Source: Halomonas sp. HAL1 (GTDB lineage Bacteria; Pseudomonadota; Gammaproteobacteria; Pseudomonadales; Halomonadaceae). Taken from it: a stretch of 64,000 nucleotides of DNA. Made by a program: the position numbers and the translations under genes. This document shows positions 26,407 through 36,465 of the stretch, piece by piece. Location: assembly GCF_030544485.1 (NCBI RefSeq), contig NZ_CP130610.1, positions 3,534,001 to 3,598,000 on the forward strand. The letters run 5' to 3'. The notes under the pieces are model-generated. The model was given only the letters and a program-made list of their open reading frames with translations, was not told where the DNA came from and made no database searches. Numbering within the stretch: position 1 is the stretch's first letter; each line of letters opens with the position of its first letter.

Positions 26407-28023
26407 TTATCTCGTCTCTGAAAGAGGGGCGCGGCGATAGCAAAACGCCTGGAAATCGGCGGGGGTGCCACGTCCACTAATGTCGTGGGCGGCCATACCT
26501 AGAAAATTGCCAGTGAAATAGCCGTGGGCGCGGCCGCTGCCTTCGTCGGAAAGCAGGCCAGCATCTAACGCTGGCCCAATCAGTTGCCAGGGCTGATCTC
26601 CCTCGGCATAGCGAAAGCGCAGCTCGCGGGCGTGGATATCCAGCCCAAGCCGAATAGTGGCATCAGGTTCAATGCGAATGCCTTGTTCAGCGATACTCAA
26701 GTTCCCGTTCGGCCAATCATCCAGGCAACTGATAATGCTGAGCACCTTGTCGCCTGCATCGTTCAAGGTCACCGCTAAATAGTGGAACTTGAAGCGGTTG
26801 TAGTAGGCGATAAGCCCGGCAAACTGCTGAATATCCTCGGGTTCAAAGGTGAGTGTCGTTTCGGCACTGCAGTGAATGCTGTCCTGACGGCGCGCCACTA
26901 GCGCCTGCTCAAACCAGGAACCTACCGATTCACGGCCAAAAAGACGTAAGTAGCCGGGTCGTTCGGTAAGCGAAAAGAGCCGTTCCGGGTAGGGGGTACG
27001 CAGCCACTGAAACACATCAGGCAGCGTTGCTGATTTGAAATCGTAGTGCTCCGCATGAACAGGCGGCTTCTGCGTCACCCCACTCATCGCTACCTTTACC
27101 GCTGGTGCATTGTCCTCATCAGCGAGCCGTAGCCAGCCATCTTCACCCCACTCCACGCGCTGAATAGCAGTCTCGCGCCCCATCGGCGATAGCCGGGTGC
27201 CTAGCAAGGGGCGGCTGCATAAATGCACCAGATAAGTATCACCTTCAGGGGAGTCGACCAGATCTGCATGGCCAGCCCGTTGTAGCGGGTTTTCAGGATC
27301 ATCTCGACTCGTCAGAAGTGGATTGTGGGGATGTACCTCGTAAGGGCCTGTCAGCGTTTTGGAACGCGCCATGGTCACTGCATGCTGGTAACCCGTTCCG
27401 CCCTCGGCCACCAAGAGGTGGTACCAACCATCGCGCCAGTAGAGATGCGAACCTTCTGTGAGCTTCATTTCGGTACCGGCAAAAATATTGGTGATGTCCC
27501 CCACCAAGCGGCGTTGCTCAGGATCATACTGTTGCAGCACTATTCCGCCGAAACGATCCCGCCCTTCGCGCTGGCGATAGTCCCACTGCAGGTTGATCAG
27601 CCACTTGCGGCCGTCAGTATCGTGAAACAGCGAAGGGTCAAAGCCACTTGAATTCAGGTAGACCGGATCGCTCCAGGGCCCGTCGATATGCGGCGCTGTC
27701 ACCACGTAATTATGGCCATCCTTGAAGTTCCCTTCATAACGCTTCATGTCGGTATAGACCAGCCAGAACAGCCCGTCGGCGTAGCTTAAGCAGGGCGCCC
27801 AGATGCCGCATGAGTCCGGATTGCCGCGCATGTCCAACTGGCTGGCACGGCTCAAGGGCCGCGTGACCAGCGTCCAGTTAGCCAAGTCACGGGAGTGATG
27901 AATCTGAACACCGGGATACCACTCAAAGGTCGAAGTAGCGAGATAGTAGTCGCCGTCTACCCGACAAATGGAGGGGTCGGGGTTGAACCCGGCCAGAATA
28001 GGGTTATGGATGACATCGTTCAT
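26407..28023 (-). CDS. GH43 beta-xylosidase / alpha-L-arabinofuranosidase
   Basis: Glycoside hydrolase family 43 enzyme of the XynB (subfamily 11-like) type that releases xylose from xylo-oligosaccharides. The five-bladed propeller occupies about residues 1-310, with the catalytic base in NPDPS (D16), the pKa-modulating aspartate in GFDPSLFHD (about 128) and the acid glutamate in KLTEGSHLY (about 188). A C-terminal beta-sandwich covers about 330-520, giving 538 residues, the usual size. No signal peptide is visible, so the enzyme acts on imported oligosaccharides. It sits inside the ABC operon, between permease and ATPase genes. Confidence 0.94.
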   Translation of the reverse strand: MNDVIHNPILAGFNPDPSICRVDGDYYLATSTFEWYPGVQIHHSRDLANWTLVTRPLSRASQLDMRGNPDSCGIWAPCLSYADGLFWLVYTDMKRYEGNFKDGHNYVVTAPHIDGPWSDPVYLNSSGFDPSLFHDTDGRKWLINLQWDYRQREGRDRFGGIVLQQYDPEQRRLVGDITNIFAGTEMKLTEGSHLYWRDGWYHLLVAEGGTGYQHAVTMARSKTLTGPYEVHPHNPLLTSRDDPENPLQRAGHADLVDSPEGDTYLVHLCSRPLLGTRLSPMGRETAIQRVEWGEDGWLRLADEDNAPAVKVAMSGVTQKPPVHAEHYDFKSATLPDVFQWLRTPYPERLFSLTERPGYLRLFGRESVGSWFEQALVARRQDSIHCSAETTLTFEPEDIQQFAGLIAYYNRFKFHYLAVTLNDAGDKVLSIISCLDDWPNGNLSIAEQGIRIEPDATIRLGLDIHARELRFRYAEGDQPWQLIGPALDAGLLSDEGSGRAHGYFTGNFLGMAAHDISGRGTPADFQAFCYRRAPLSETR

Positions 28024-28036
28024 TATGGATCCTCCT

Positions 28037-28864
28037 TTATCCCTTAACCGAGCCGCCGGTCAGGCCAGCCACGATGTACTTCTGGGCGGCGAGAAAGAAG
28101 ATAACCGCCGGAATGATGGTCAAGGTCACGAAGGCTAGAATCATGTTCCACTGGGTAAGGTACTCCCCTTGGAATTGCATCATGCCCAGTGGCCAGGTGT
28201 AGATAGAGCGGTCGTTGAGCACGACTAACGGCAGTAGGAAGTTGTTCCAGCTCTGCACAAAAACAAACACGCCCACGGTGGCCAGAATGGGGGTCGAGAG
28301 CGGCAGCGTGAACGACCAGAAGAAGCGTAAATAGCTACACCCATCGACATAGGCCGCTTCAAAAAGCTCTTTGGGCAGTTGGTCGAAGAAGGCCTTAAAA
28401 AGCAGGATGGCTAACGACAAACCAAACGCCGTCTGGGGCAGGATCACCGCCCAATAGGTATCCAGCAGGCCCAAATCCCGCACCTTGATAAACAGCGGTA
28501 GAATGGCCGCCGCAAAGGGAAACATCAGGCCGAGCAACAGATAGGAGAGGATCATCTTGGCGCCGAAGAAGCGGATCTGCGAAAACACATAAGCCGCTGC
28601 GGCCCCCACCACCAGGGTTAAAAACACCGTCATTAACGAGATGAAGAAAGAGTTACCCAAATAGCGCCAGAAATTGCCGTCCAGCAAGATGCCGATGTAA
28701 TTACCGGCATCCCAACTATCAGGCAGCCACAGCGGATTGGTACGCAGCTCTGAATTCCCCTTGAAGCCACCGAAAAACGCCGCTAACAGGGGGCCAATCA
28801 CCACGCTCGCGACCACGATCAGAATGATCACGCGCAGGGTGTTCCGGGTAGTGATACTTTTCAT
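28037..28864 (-). CDS. CUT1 sugar ABC transporter permease (MalG type)
   Basis: Second membrane subunit of the importer. Six helices are visible and the EAA loop reads EAAYVDGCSYLRFFWSFTLP near residues 168-187. 275 residues is typical. It overlaps the upstream permease gene by four bases. With the GH43 gene 13 bp downstream, xylo- or arabino-oligosaccharides are the expected cargo. Confidence 0.93.
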   Translation of the reverse strand: MKSITTRNTLRVIILIVVASVVIGPLLAAFFGGFKGNSELRTNPLWLPDSWDAGNYIGILLDGNFWRYLGNSFFISLMTVFLTLVVGAAAAYVFSQIRFFGAKMILSYLLLGLMFPFAAAILPLFIKVRDLGLLDTYWAVILPQTAFGLSLAILLFKAFFDQLPKELFEAAYVDGCSYLRFFWSFTLPLSTPILATVGVFVFVQSWNNFLLPLVVLNDRSIYTWPLGMMQFQGEYLTQWNMILAFVTLTIIPAVIFFLAAQKYIVAGLTGGSVKG

Positions 28865-29793
28865 GCCTTACTCCCCTTGCCGGTGGTGCGTTGGTAGAAG
28901 AAGGCAATGCCGATAGCGAGCACAAACAGCACAACCGCAGCGGCGCTACCAAAGCCAATATTGAGCCGTGAGAGACCGAAGCTGTACAGGTAGGTAACGA
29001 TGGTATGGGTCGAGTTAGAGGGGCCGCCGTTGGTCATCGGGATGATAATGTCGAAGATCTGTAGCGAACCGATAATGGCAAAGAAACCACTCACCACGAT
29101 GGCATGCTTAATCAGCGGGATTTGTACAAAAAGCGCCACTTGGCGGGGTTTAGCCCCTTCAAGCTTGGCAGCTTCAACCAGATCCTTGGGCACGCTCTGC
29201 AGGGCGGCAATGTAGATCATCATATGGAAGCCAAAGTACTTCCAAACGATCACGGTCATAATCGCCGGAAACGCCCATTGATGGTCGGCCAACACATACA
29301 CCGACTCCTGGCCCATAGCATGCAACAGCGAACTGGTAATGCCGTAGTCGCCGTCAAAAACAAAGCTCCAGATGAGCCCCGCGGCCACTTCCGCCAAGAT
29401 GTAAGGCAGGAAAAATACCAGCCTAAACAGGGTATTGGTAGGCGTCTTACGGTACACCAACAGTGCTAACCCCAGTGCCAGGGGCATCTGAATCAACAGC
29501 GATACCAGTATCAGTTTGGCGGTATTCCACAGCGCGGTATGAAACACCGAGTGATCGAGCAGGCGCTGATAATTTTGCGAGCCGACAAAGTCACTGGGCG
29601 CACCGTAGCCATTCCAGGAAAAGCCGCTGTAATAGACGGCATCCGCTAGCGGCAGAATGACGAACAGCGAAAAAAGGATTAACGCCGGTGGAAGCAGGAT
29701 TAATAGCGCGGTGAATTTACCGCTCACCAAGCCTTTCTTCACCCGGTCAGCATTCCCTCTCCGCGGCACGGCGGTTCGGTCAAGCGTGGTCAT
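28861..29793 (-). CDS. CUT1 sugar ABC transporter permease (MalF type)
   Basis: First membrane subunit of the importer, with six predicted helices and the EAA loop VEAAKLEGAKPRQVALFVQI near residues 202-221. 310 residues is usual for this subgroup. An N-terminal positively charged stretch precedes the first helix. It lies 66 bp downstream of the binding-protein gene, a gap that allows higher expression of that protein. Confidence 0.93.
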   Translation of the reverse strand: MTTLDRTAVPRRGNADRVKKGLVSGKFTALLILLPPALILFSLFVILPLADAVYYSGFSWNGYGAPSDFVGSQNYQRLLDHSVFHTALWNTAKLILVSLLIQMPLALGLALLVYRKTPTNTLFRLVFFLPYILAEVAAGLIWSFVFDGDYGITSSLLHAMGQESVYVLADHQWAFPAIMTVIVWKYFGFHMMIYIAALQSVPKDLVEAAKLEGAKPRQVALFVQIPLIKHAIVVSGFFAIIGSLQIFDIIIPMTNGGPSNSTHTIVTYLYSFGLSRLNIGFGSAAAVVLFVLAIGIAFFYQRTTGKGSKA

Positions 29794-29859
29794 GGCAAAC
29801 TCCGAGACAGAGCGTGGATGAGCACGGGCGGTAACACGCGTGCTCTTTTAGCGGGCAGA

Positions 29860-31149
29860 TCATCTAAACTGCCAGGCTTCATCAACCTGGGCAGCAGACT
29901 CTTCCGGGGTGATCACGCCTTGCGCCAAATCGCCGCTAATGTCGTTGATGGTCGCGCCCACGGACGTTCCCAGCGCTTGATCCAGGAACACTTGGTGGAA
30001 GGCAGATTGCGCAAGAATTTCCGCGACACGGCGGGCATAGGGAGTTTCAAGGGCTTCAGCTGAGCCCTCGGCAACCGGCACAAAGATGCCTGTCGCGGCG
30101 GCTTTACGCTGGTTGTCTGCATTGAGCAGAAAGCGCAGAAAGTCGACCGCTTCATCGGGCGCATCACGGGTGACAGCAAAACCGTTCATCCCCCCAAAAC
30201 TCTGTGCGTTGCCCTCACCACCTTCGACCTCTGGAAAAGGGATAAATAGCAAGTCGTCATCCGGGACACCCTCGCCACTGACTGAGCGCTGCTTGGAAGG
30301 AAGATAATCCCAGTCACCCATCACGTGGAAGGCGGCCTCACCATCGCCAAACATCCCGCTGGCGCGCTCGTAGGAAGTGGCCATAAAGCCTGACTGAAAA
30401 GGATCAAGATCAACAAGCGACTGAAGCATCTCGCCTGCGCGCACAAAGGGTTCGCCGTTAAAGCCGCCGTTATCACCGCTTTTGGCCGCTTCAATGCCGT
30501 CGCCACCGGCAAGGCGGGTGACTAAAGAGCCCCAATAGAAGTGCAGCGGCCAGCCATCCTGACCACCGACCACCAACGGCGTTATGCCCTCTTCCCGCAG
30601 CGCCACCACGGCGTTTTCAAAATCCTCCCAGGTCGTGATCGCTTGCGCATCCACTCCCGCCTGTTCTGTCAGGGCAGTGTTCGCCCAGATACCCACCACC
30701 GTAGCGTAGAGCGGCGCGCCATAGACGCGATCATCGAGGGTAAAAGCGCGCACTGCAGATTCTGGATAGATATTCTGCCAGCCATCGCGCATCGGCTCGC
30801 TCAGGTCGCGGACAAATCCCGCATCCACCTGATCGCGCAGCCCCTCACCGCCCCAGGTGTAATAGATATCCGGGCGCTGGCTGGACTGCAGCATGGTGGG
30901 CAGGCGCGTTTTGTACGCCTCGTTGGCAAGGTATTCGAATTCGACATCAACGTCAGGGTGCTCCGCTTCATAGGCGGCAACCACTTCCTCGTAGTAGCGC
31001 TTTTCGGCGCTGCTGCTTTCAATCCTTAACACCGTCACCGTGGTATCGGCGGCTGCGGTTACTGACCCCAAAGCAGCAACAGCGGCAACAACCAGCGCTA
31101 AGTGACGAGGGCGTGAACAGGGCACGTTGTATTTGTTAGATACGTGCAT
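29860..31149 (-). CDS. ABC extracellular sugar-binding protein (family 1)
   Basis: Periplasmic binding protein for the CUT1 importer. The signal peptide covers about residues 1-34 (cleavage near AAADT). The mature protein has the family-1 pattern, such as YYEEVVAAYEAEHPDVDVEF near 52 and FGGMNGFAVTRDAP near 320-335. 429 residues is normal. It is the first gene of the six-gene import and hydrolysis operon that ends with the MFS remnant. Cargo is inferred from the GH43 gene as xylo-oligosaccharides. Confidence 0.92.
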   Translation of the reverse strand: MHVSNKYNVPCSRPRHLALVVAAVAALGSVTAAADTTVTVLRIESSSAEKRYYEEVVAAYEAEHPDVDVEFEYLANEAYKTRLPTMLQSSQRPDIYYTWGGEGLRDQVDAGFVRDLSEPMRDGWQNIYPESAVRAFTLDDRVYGAPLYATVVGIWANTALTEQAGVDAQAITTWEDFENAVVALREEGITPLVVGGQDGWPLHFYWGSLVTRLAGGDGIEAAKSGDNGGFNGEPFVRAGEMLQSLVDLDPFQSGFMATSYERASGMFGDGEAAFHVMGDWDYLPSKQRSVSGEGVPDDDLLFIPFPEVEGGEGNAQSFGGMNGFAVTRDAPDEAVDFLRFLLNADNQRKAAATGIFVPVAEGSAEALETPYARRVAEILAQSAFHQVFLDQALGTSVGATINDISGDLAQGVITPEESAAQVDEAWQFR

Positions 31150-31194
31150 GAAATTCTCCTAATGTTATTTTAAAGCTTGCTGTTGAGTCGTCTC

Positions 31195-31965
31195 TCAAGC
31201 CCAGCCAGCGTCCACCGCCAGCTCCTGACCGGTAATGGCTTGGCTTTCGGCGCTGGCTAAAAACAGCACGGCGGGGGCGATATGTTGGGGCTCAAGGCGA
31301 ATTTTTAGACACTGGCGCTCTTGAATGGTGATTTCGTCCTCGGGACTAATCCACTTTTCGAGCTGCCGTTCGGTCATCACTGCGCCGGGCACCAGCGTAT
31401 TGACGCGGATATTGTATTCACCCAGGTCGCGGGCCAGGCTGCGGGTTAAGCCATGCACTGCGGCTTTGGCGGTGACGTAGGCGGGCAGGCCGCCCAGCGC
31501 CATTTGTACGCTGACTGAGCCAAAGTTAATGATCGAACCACCGCCCACTTTCATCATCTGTTCAGCCGCCGCCTGGGCGGCAAAGAACATGGGTCGTAGG
31601 TTGAGCGACATGCGTTCATCCCAGTAGGCAGCATCGACATCCTGCCAACGGTGACGATCATCGCTTGCGGCATTGTTCACGAGCGTATGGATCGGCCCGA
31701 CGTTTTGGCCGGTATCGGCGATGACCTTTTGCAGGCTTTCCACATCGCGAATATCGCAGTGGTGGTAAAGCGGTGGCTCCCCGGCTGCGGCACTAAGCTC
31801 GGCGACCAACGCCTCGCTGGCTTCGTCGTTGATATCGACAAATACCACCCGTGCGCCCTGATGATGAAAGGCACGGGTCAGCGAAGCACCAATGCCGCTG
31901 CCGCCGCCGGTAATAAAGACCACACGCTGCTCAAGGCACCCATAACGCGCTAAGGGCTGGTTCAT
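31195..31965 (-). CDS. D-xylose 1-dehydrogenase-like short-chain dehydrogenase
   Basis: NAD(P)-dependent SDR expected to oxidise D-xylose to D-xylonolactone, step one of the Weimberg route. The sequence resembles Caulobacter xylose dehydrogenase along its length: ITGGGSGIGASL (about 19-30), NNAASDDRHRWQDVDAAYWDER (see NNAxxDDRH pattern near 93-110), the FGSVS and YVTAK catalytic residues, and the ending AVDAGWA. 256 residues is normal. It lies 46 bp upstream of the oligosaccharide-binding protein gene, so uptake, hydrolysis and first oxidation are linked. L-arabinose or another aldose cannot be excluded. Confidence 0.83.
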   Translation of the reverse strand: MNQPLARYGCLEQRVVFITGGGSGIGASLTRAFHHQGARVVFVDINDEASEALVAELSAAAGEPPLYHHCDIRDVESLQKVIADTGQNVGPIHTLVNNAASDDRHRWQDVDAAYWDERMSLNLRPMFFAAQAAAEQMMKVGGGSIINFGSVSVQMALGGLPAYVTAKAAVHGLTRSLARDLGEYNIRVNTLVPGAVMTERQLEKWISPEDEITIQERQCLKIRLEPQHIAPAVLFLASAESQAITGQELAVDAGWA

Positions 31966-32008
31966 AGCGGCTCTCTCTTGATGTTGTTGTTATCTCAGGC
32001 GGCCGTCT

Positions 32009-33172
32009 TCACATATCCACCCACTGACCACCGGCGGCGGACGATGCCAGTGCGCGGGTAATAAACGTTAAGCCATCGACACCGTCGGCCACGCCCGGCG
32101 TTTGCATGGCCAGCTCATCAGCGTGGTCACCCCGTTGGTGGGCGTGAATTTGCACGGCGAAATCGCGATAGAGCTGGGCAAAGGCTTCGAGATAGCCTTC
32201 CGGATGCCCCGGTGGAATTCGTGCAGCCGCCATGGCGGCGTCGCCTAGGCCTGGGCCGTTGCGCGTAAGGATTCGTGAGGGCTCTCCCTGGGGCGAATGG
32301 ACTAACTGATTGGGCGTTTCCTGGCGCCAGGCAAGGCCACCTTTGCTGCCATAAACGCGAAGCTGCAGCCCGTTTTCGTTGCCCGGCGCGACCTGGCTCG
32401 ACCACAGCATTCCCCGGGCTCCGCCCTTGAAGCGCAGCAGCATATGGACGTTGTCATCCAACGCTCGCCCTTCGACAAAGGTGTGCATATCGGCGGCGAG
32501 TGATTCCAGTTGTAACCCGGTGACATAACGCGCCAGGTGATACGCATGAGTGCCGATATCGCCCAAACAACCTGCCGGGCCGCTGCGTTTGGGATCGGTG
32601 CGCCATTCGGCCTGCTTTACGCCGCTCTCTTCCAAGCGGGTGGAGAGCCAATCTTGCGGGTACTCCACCTGGACGACGCGAAGATCACCCAGCTCACCGT
32701 TGGCCACCATCTCGCGCGCTTGGCGAACCAATGAGTAGCCGGAGTAGTTATGGGTCAAGCCAAAGAACAATCCCGTCCGTTCCACCAGCTCCGCGAGGGT
32801 TTGCGCCTCTTCCAGGGTGATCGTCATCGGCTTGTCGCAGATGACGTGAAAACCCGCTTCCAAAAAGGTGCGCGCTACGTCGAAGTGCACATGGTTGGGG
32901 GTCACAATGGCGACCACGTCAATACCATCCGGCCGCTTGCGTTCAGCTTCGGCCATGGTTTGGTAGTCGGGGTAGGCGCGATCGGCGTCCACATGCAGTT
33001 CTACGGCGGCGGACCGGCTGCGATCAGGGTCAGAGGCAAAAGCCCCGGCAACCAATTCGTAATGGTCATCCAACCGTGCGGCGATGCGGTGTACGCCGCC
33101 GATAAACGCCCCCTTGCCACCGCCGACCATGCCCAGGCGCAGCCGACGCGGCGTGTGGTTTTGATTGCTCAT
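32009..33172 (-). CDS. Gfo/Idh/MocA-family sugar dehydrogenase
   Basis: NAD(P)-dependent oxidoreductase of the Gfo/Idh/MocA family. The Rossmann segment [12 protein letters not shown] is near residues 15-26, the CDKPMT motif near 115 carries the catalytic lysine, and [10 protein letters not shown] near 198 holds the metal or substrate histidines. The ATG at 33172 with GGAGG upstream gives 387 residues; the frame runs further upstream without a better start. It pairs with the TIM-barrel isomerase next door, a combination common in inositol and unusual sugar catabolism. The substrate is not known. Confidence 0.85.
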   Translation of the reverse strand: MSNQNHTPRRLRLGMVGGGKGAFIGGVHRIAARLDDHYELVAGAFASDPDRSRSAAVELHVDADRAYPDYQTMAEAERKRPDGIDVVAIVTPNHVHFDVARTFLEAGFHVICDKPMTITLEEAQTLAELVERTGLFFGLTHNYSGYSLVRQAREMVANGELGDLRVVQVEYPQDWLSTRLEESGVKQAEWRTDPKRSGPAGCLGDIGTHAYHLARYVTGLQLESLAADMHTFVEGRALDDNVHMLLRFKGGARGMLWSSQVAPGNENGLQLRVYGSKGGLAWRQETPNQLVHSPQGEPSRILTRNGPGLGDAAMAAARIPPGHPEGYLEAFAQLYRDFAVQIHAHQRGDHADELAMQTPGVADGVDGLTFITRALASSAAGGQWVDM

Positions 33173-33206
33173 GTCGTATTGCCCTCCGCTGTCGTTGAAA
33201 TAACGG

Positions 33207-33234
33207 GATTGAATTAATTGGATTGAATTAATTG
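33207..33234. repeat. 14-bp tandem duplication at the isomerase stop
   Basis: gattgaattaattg occurs twice in a row (33207-33220 and 33221-33234). The second copy contains the isomerase stop codon on the minus strand, and the first sits between that stop and the ribosome-binding site of the dehydrogenase gene. The duplication lengthens the gap but leaves both genes intact. Confidence 0.85.
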
Positions 33235-34283
33235 AGTCCCAAAATGCGGCGATTGGCAGCGTCGTCAGACCCACCGCTGGCAAAGTCGTCAAACGCCCGC
33301 TCGGTGACCTCAATAATGTGATCGCGAATAAAGGTTGCGCCTTCACGGGCGCCGACTTCTGGATGCTTCAAGCAGCACTCCCACTCCAGCACCGCCCAGC
33401 CGTGATAGTCGTTAGCCGCCATCCAGGAAAAGATCGACTTGAAGTCGATTTGGCCATCGCCCAGGGAGCGGAAGCGCCCCGCGCGCTCCGTCCACGACTG
33501 GTAGCCGGAGTAGACGCCCTGTTTGGGGCTGGGGTTAAACTCGGCGTCCTTAACGTGAAACATCTGAATATGCTCGCGATAGACGTCCAGAAAGCCGCGG
33601 TAGTCGAGCTGTTGCAGAATTAGGTGGCTAGGGTCGTAAAGGATGTGGCAGCGCGGGTGGTTACCGACCCGCTCAAGGAACATCTCAAAGGTGATGCCAT
33701 CGTGCAGGTCTTCGCCAGGATGAATCTCGTAGCAGAGGTTCACACCGGCCTCGTCAAAGGCATCCAGAATCGGGCGCCAGCGTTTCGCCAGCTCGTCAAA
33801 CGCGGTTTCAACCAAGCCCGCCGGGCGCTGGGGCCAGGGATAGATGAACGGCCACGCCAGCGACCCGGAAAAGGTGCCGTGGTCAGTTAAACCAAGGTTT
33901 TGCGACGCCTGGGCGGCCAGCTTTAGCTGTTCGACGGCCCACGCCTGGCGCGCTTTGGGATTACCCCGCACTTCGGGCACCGCAAAGCCATCGAACATCT
34001 CATCATAAGCGGGATGCACCGCCACTAACTGGCCCTGAAGGTGGGTGGAAAGTTCGGTGAGTGCTAAGCCGTGCTGGGCCAGAGTGCCTATCACCTCATC
34101 ACAGTAAGTGCGGCTCTCGGCAGCGCGTTTTAAATCGAATAGGCGGGCATCCCAACTGGGAATTTGCACGCCCTGATAACCCAGCCCCGCCGCCCAGCCA
34201 GCAATGCTGTCGAGGCTATTAAAAGGTGCTTCGTCACCGGCGAACTGGGCGAGAAAGAGCGCAGGCCCTTTGATTGTTTTCAT
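33228..34283 (-). CDS. TIM-barrel sugar phosphate isomerase/epimerase family protein
   Basis: Member of the xylose isomerase-like TIM-barrel superfamily (AP endonuclease 2 fold). Metal-binding residues are suggested by CYEIHPGEDLHDG (about 187-199), YDPSHLILQ (about 222-230), MFHVKDAEF and WAVLEWECC. 351 residues is long for the family but normal for this subgroup, which has an extra C-terminal region. It is downstream of the ribose-type binding-protein gene and upstream of the Gfo/Idh/MocA gene, so the two enzymes probably act on the same imported sugar or polyol. Product unknown. Confidence 0.87.
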   Translation of the reverse strand: MKTIKGPALFLAQFAGDEAPFNSLDSIAGWAAGLGYQGVQIPSWDARLFDLKRAAESRTYCDEVIGTLAQHGLALTELSTHLQGQLVAVHPAYDEMFDGFAVPEVRGNPKARQAWAVEQLKLAAQASQNLGLTDHGTFSGSLAWPFIYPWPQRPAGLVETAFDELAKRWRPILDAFDEAGVNLCYEIHPGEDLHDGITFEMFLERVGNHPRCHILYDPSHLILQQLDYRGFLDVYREHIQMFHVKDAEFNPSPKQGVYSGYQSWTERAGRFRSLGDGQIDFKSIFSWMAANDYHGWAVLEWECCLKHPEVGAREGATFIRDHIIEVTERAFDDFASGGSDDAANRRILGLN

Positions 34284-34320
34284 AGGACTCTCTCACTATC
34301 GTTTGGATTAAGTGCTTGGG

Positions 34321-34358
34321 TAGGCGCGGGAAGGAGTAATGCTTGTTACCCGCGCCTA
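34321..34358. terminator. Hairpin after the ribose-type binding-protein gene
   Basis: taggcgcggg (34321-34330) pairs perfectly with cccgcgccta (34349-34358) over an 18-base loop, between the binding-protein and isomerase genes on the minus strand. No T-run follows, so an mRNA-stabilising or attenuating role is likelier than full termination. Confidence 0.55.
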
Positions 34359-34384
34359 TTAATCACTACGCAATCAATAAGCGA

Positions 34385-35350
34385 TCAGAACGGCGAGTCG
34401 GGGAAGTAGTACTGCTCGGCGTTCTCCTGGGTAATCAGCGGCGAGCCTAGAATGTACTCACCCAATACCGGGCCATTGGAGACAAAGTGCTGTACGGTCA
34501 GATCCATGGCGGTGGCAATCATGGCAGGCGGATAGAGTACGTCCACCGGCACCAGCTCATCACCGTCCATCACCCGTTTGATAATGTCCTTCATGCCCGC
34601 CCCGCCGACGATAAACAGCTCGTCTTCACGATCCGCTTGGCGCACGGCTTCGATCACCCCTAGCGCGATATCGTCATCCTGGGCCCATACGGCATCAATA
34701 TTGTCGAAGCGCGATAGGTAGTCCTGCATCACTTCAAAGCCATCGTCGCGGTTCCAGTTGGCGTGCTGCATATCGAGGATGTTGACCTCAGAACCTTCGA
34801 TCGCCTCTTGGAAGCCTTGCACCCGCTCATCGTCGATCACCGTGGGAATACCGCGCAGCACCACAATGTCGCCCTGATCATCAAGGCGCTCGCGGATATA
34901 CTCACCGGAGACGCGGCCTAACTCATGGTTATTGCCCGCGACATAGAGATCCTGGATCCCCTCTTCCGTCAGACCACGATCCACCACGGTCACGAACACG
35001 CCGGACTCTTTAACCCGGCGCACCGGATCGGTCAGCGGACCAGACTCAAACGGCAGCACCACCAACGCGTCGATGTTGCGCAGCGATACCAAATCCTCCA
35101 GATCATTGGCCTGCTCCCCCGCTGTGCCCGCCGTGGAGATAGTGATCTCAATGTCAGGATAGAGCTCCTCGAGGCGTTTTTTGGCCTCCTCGGCGTGGTA
35201 GTTAACGCCCCCTGTCCAACCATGGGTGGCGGCGGGAATGGATACACCGATGGTGACCTCCTGAGCAACCGCGGCGCTGGAAAGCCCTATCGCTGAAGTG
35301 AGTGCTGCGGTAGTGACGCAGGCCTTCACTGCTGTCTTGATGGTTAGCAT
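34385..35350 (-). CDS. Ribose-type ABC sugar-binding protein (CUT2)
   Basis: Periplasmic binding protein of the RbsB/LacI-like fold. The ATG at 35350 follows AAAGGAG and starts a signal peptide of about 28 residues ending in AVAQ. The first strand EVTIGVSIPAATHGWTGGV, the hinge VLPFESGPL and VWAQDDDIALGVIEA in the second lobe are typical. 321 residues is normal. It is third in the CUT2 operon after ATPase and permease genes, an ordinary order for this family. The ligand could be a free pentose or polyol; the sequence does not decide. Confidence 0.91.
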   Translation of the reverse strand: MLTIKTAVKACVTTAALTSAIGLSSAAVAQEVTIGVSIPAATHGWTGGVNYHAEEAKKRLEELYPDIEITISTAGTAGEQANDLEDLVSLRNIDALVVLPFESGPLTDPVRRVKESGVFVTVVDRGLTEEGIQDLYVAGNNHELGRVSGEYIRERLDDQGDIVVLRGIPTVIDDERVQGFQEAIEGSEVNILDMQHANWNRDDGFEVMQDYLSRFDNIDAVWAQDDDIALGVIEAVRQADREDELFIVGGAGMKDIIKRVMDGDELVPVDVLYPPAMIATAMDLTVQHFVSNGPVLGEYILGSPLITQENAEQYYFPDSPF

Positions 35351-35427
35351 GGTGATGCTCCTTTCGTGTTTGTACTTGTTATGTTGCGTGCTGCTTGTCG
35401 TTGATGTTGCGCTGATGGCTAGTGAGT

Positions 35428-36465
35428 TTATGGTCCTGTTTTCCTCCACGATGCACGCTGCAGATAAACCGCCACAATGATGATGATCCCCTGCACCGTG
35501 CCGTTGAGATAGTTGGAAATGGCGTCGGTCAAATTGAGAATATTGCCAATCATGGTGAGCATGATGGCGCCCACCACCGTGCCCCAGATGCGTCCATGCC
35601 CACCCTTCAACATGGTGCCGCCAATAATCACCGCGGCAATCGCTTCAAGCTCCCATAGCACCCCGGTAGCGCCCGAGGCAGAGCCCAAACGCGGCACATA
35701 AATAATCGTTGCCAGCGCCACACACACGCCCTGCAGCATGTAGGTCAGGGTTTTCACGCGATCCACATGAATGGCACTGTATTCGGCAACTTTCTCATTA
35801 GAGCCGATGGCAAAGCAGTAGCGACCAAAGCGCGTATAGTTGAGCAAGATGTAGCCAATAACGGCCACTGCCAAAAATACCCACACAGGTATGGTGATGC
35901 CCAAAAAGCTGCCGTAGTACACCGGCCGGTAGATATCGCGCACGGCCCAATCCAGCGTCAGCGTTCCGCCATCAGAAAGGTAGGTAACCAGCGAACGATA
36001 AATACCCATGGTGCCAAGGGTGACGATAAACGCCTCAATTTTGCCCTTGGTTGTCACGATGCCGTTGATAAAGCCTGCGCAAATCCCCAACAGCAACGAA
36101 GCGCCAATCCCCAGCAGTATGGTGGTCCACCCCGCACCGAACTGCTCGACGAGGCTATTCATGAGAATAATCATCACCCCGGCAATAAAAGCCGCCATGG
36201 CCCCCACCGAAAGATCCAACCCACCGGCGGTAATTACAAACGTAGCGCCGATGGCGATGATGCCGATAAAGGCACTGCGGGTGAGCATGTTCGAAAGATT
36301 ATCCAACCCCAGAAAAGCCGGGTTAACCAGCACGCCCAGTAGCCCTAAAGCCACCAGCGCCACAAACGGCCCCCAGGTTTTCAGGTCAACCGCGAAGCCT
36401 TTTTGAGTAATCATTTTATTAGCTGCTTTATTAGTCGTTTTGTTATTAGCCATGACGCTGCTCAT
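35428..36465 (-). CDS. Ribose-type ABC permease (CUT2)
   Basis: Membrane subunit of the RbsC/AraH family with about ten hydrophobic segments and the family motifs [12 protein letters not shown] (about 85) and [17 protein letters not shown] near 255. The ATG at 36465 follows AAGGAG and starts inside the last codons of the ATPase gene (20-base overlap), giving 345 residues. An N-terminal run rich in Asn, Lys and Thr precedes the first helix. It works with the ATPase and binding protein on either side. Confidence 0.91.
   Translation of the reverse strand: MSSVMANNKTTNKAANKMITQKGFAVDLKTWGPFVALVALGLLGVLVNPAFLGLDNLSNMLTRSAFIGIIAIGATFVITAGGLDLSVGAMAAFIAGVMIILMNSLVEQFGAGWTTILLGIGASLLLGICAGFINGIVTTKGKIEAFIVTLGTMGIYRSLVTYLSDGGTLTLDWAVRDIYRPVYYGSFLGITIPVWVFLAVAVIGYILLNYTRFGRYCFAIGSNEKVAEYSAIHVDRVKTLTYMLQGVCVALATIIYVPRLGSASGATGVLWELEAIAAVIIGGTMLKGGHGRIWGTVVGAIMLTMIGNILNLTDAISNYLNGTVQGIIIIVAVYLQRASWRKTGP

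Noticed and set aside
33207..33234. Mobile-element footprint at the 14-bp duplication
   Set aside because: The two copies are directly adjacent with nothing between, which fits replication slippage.
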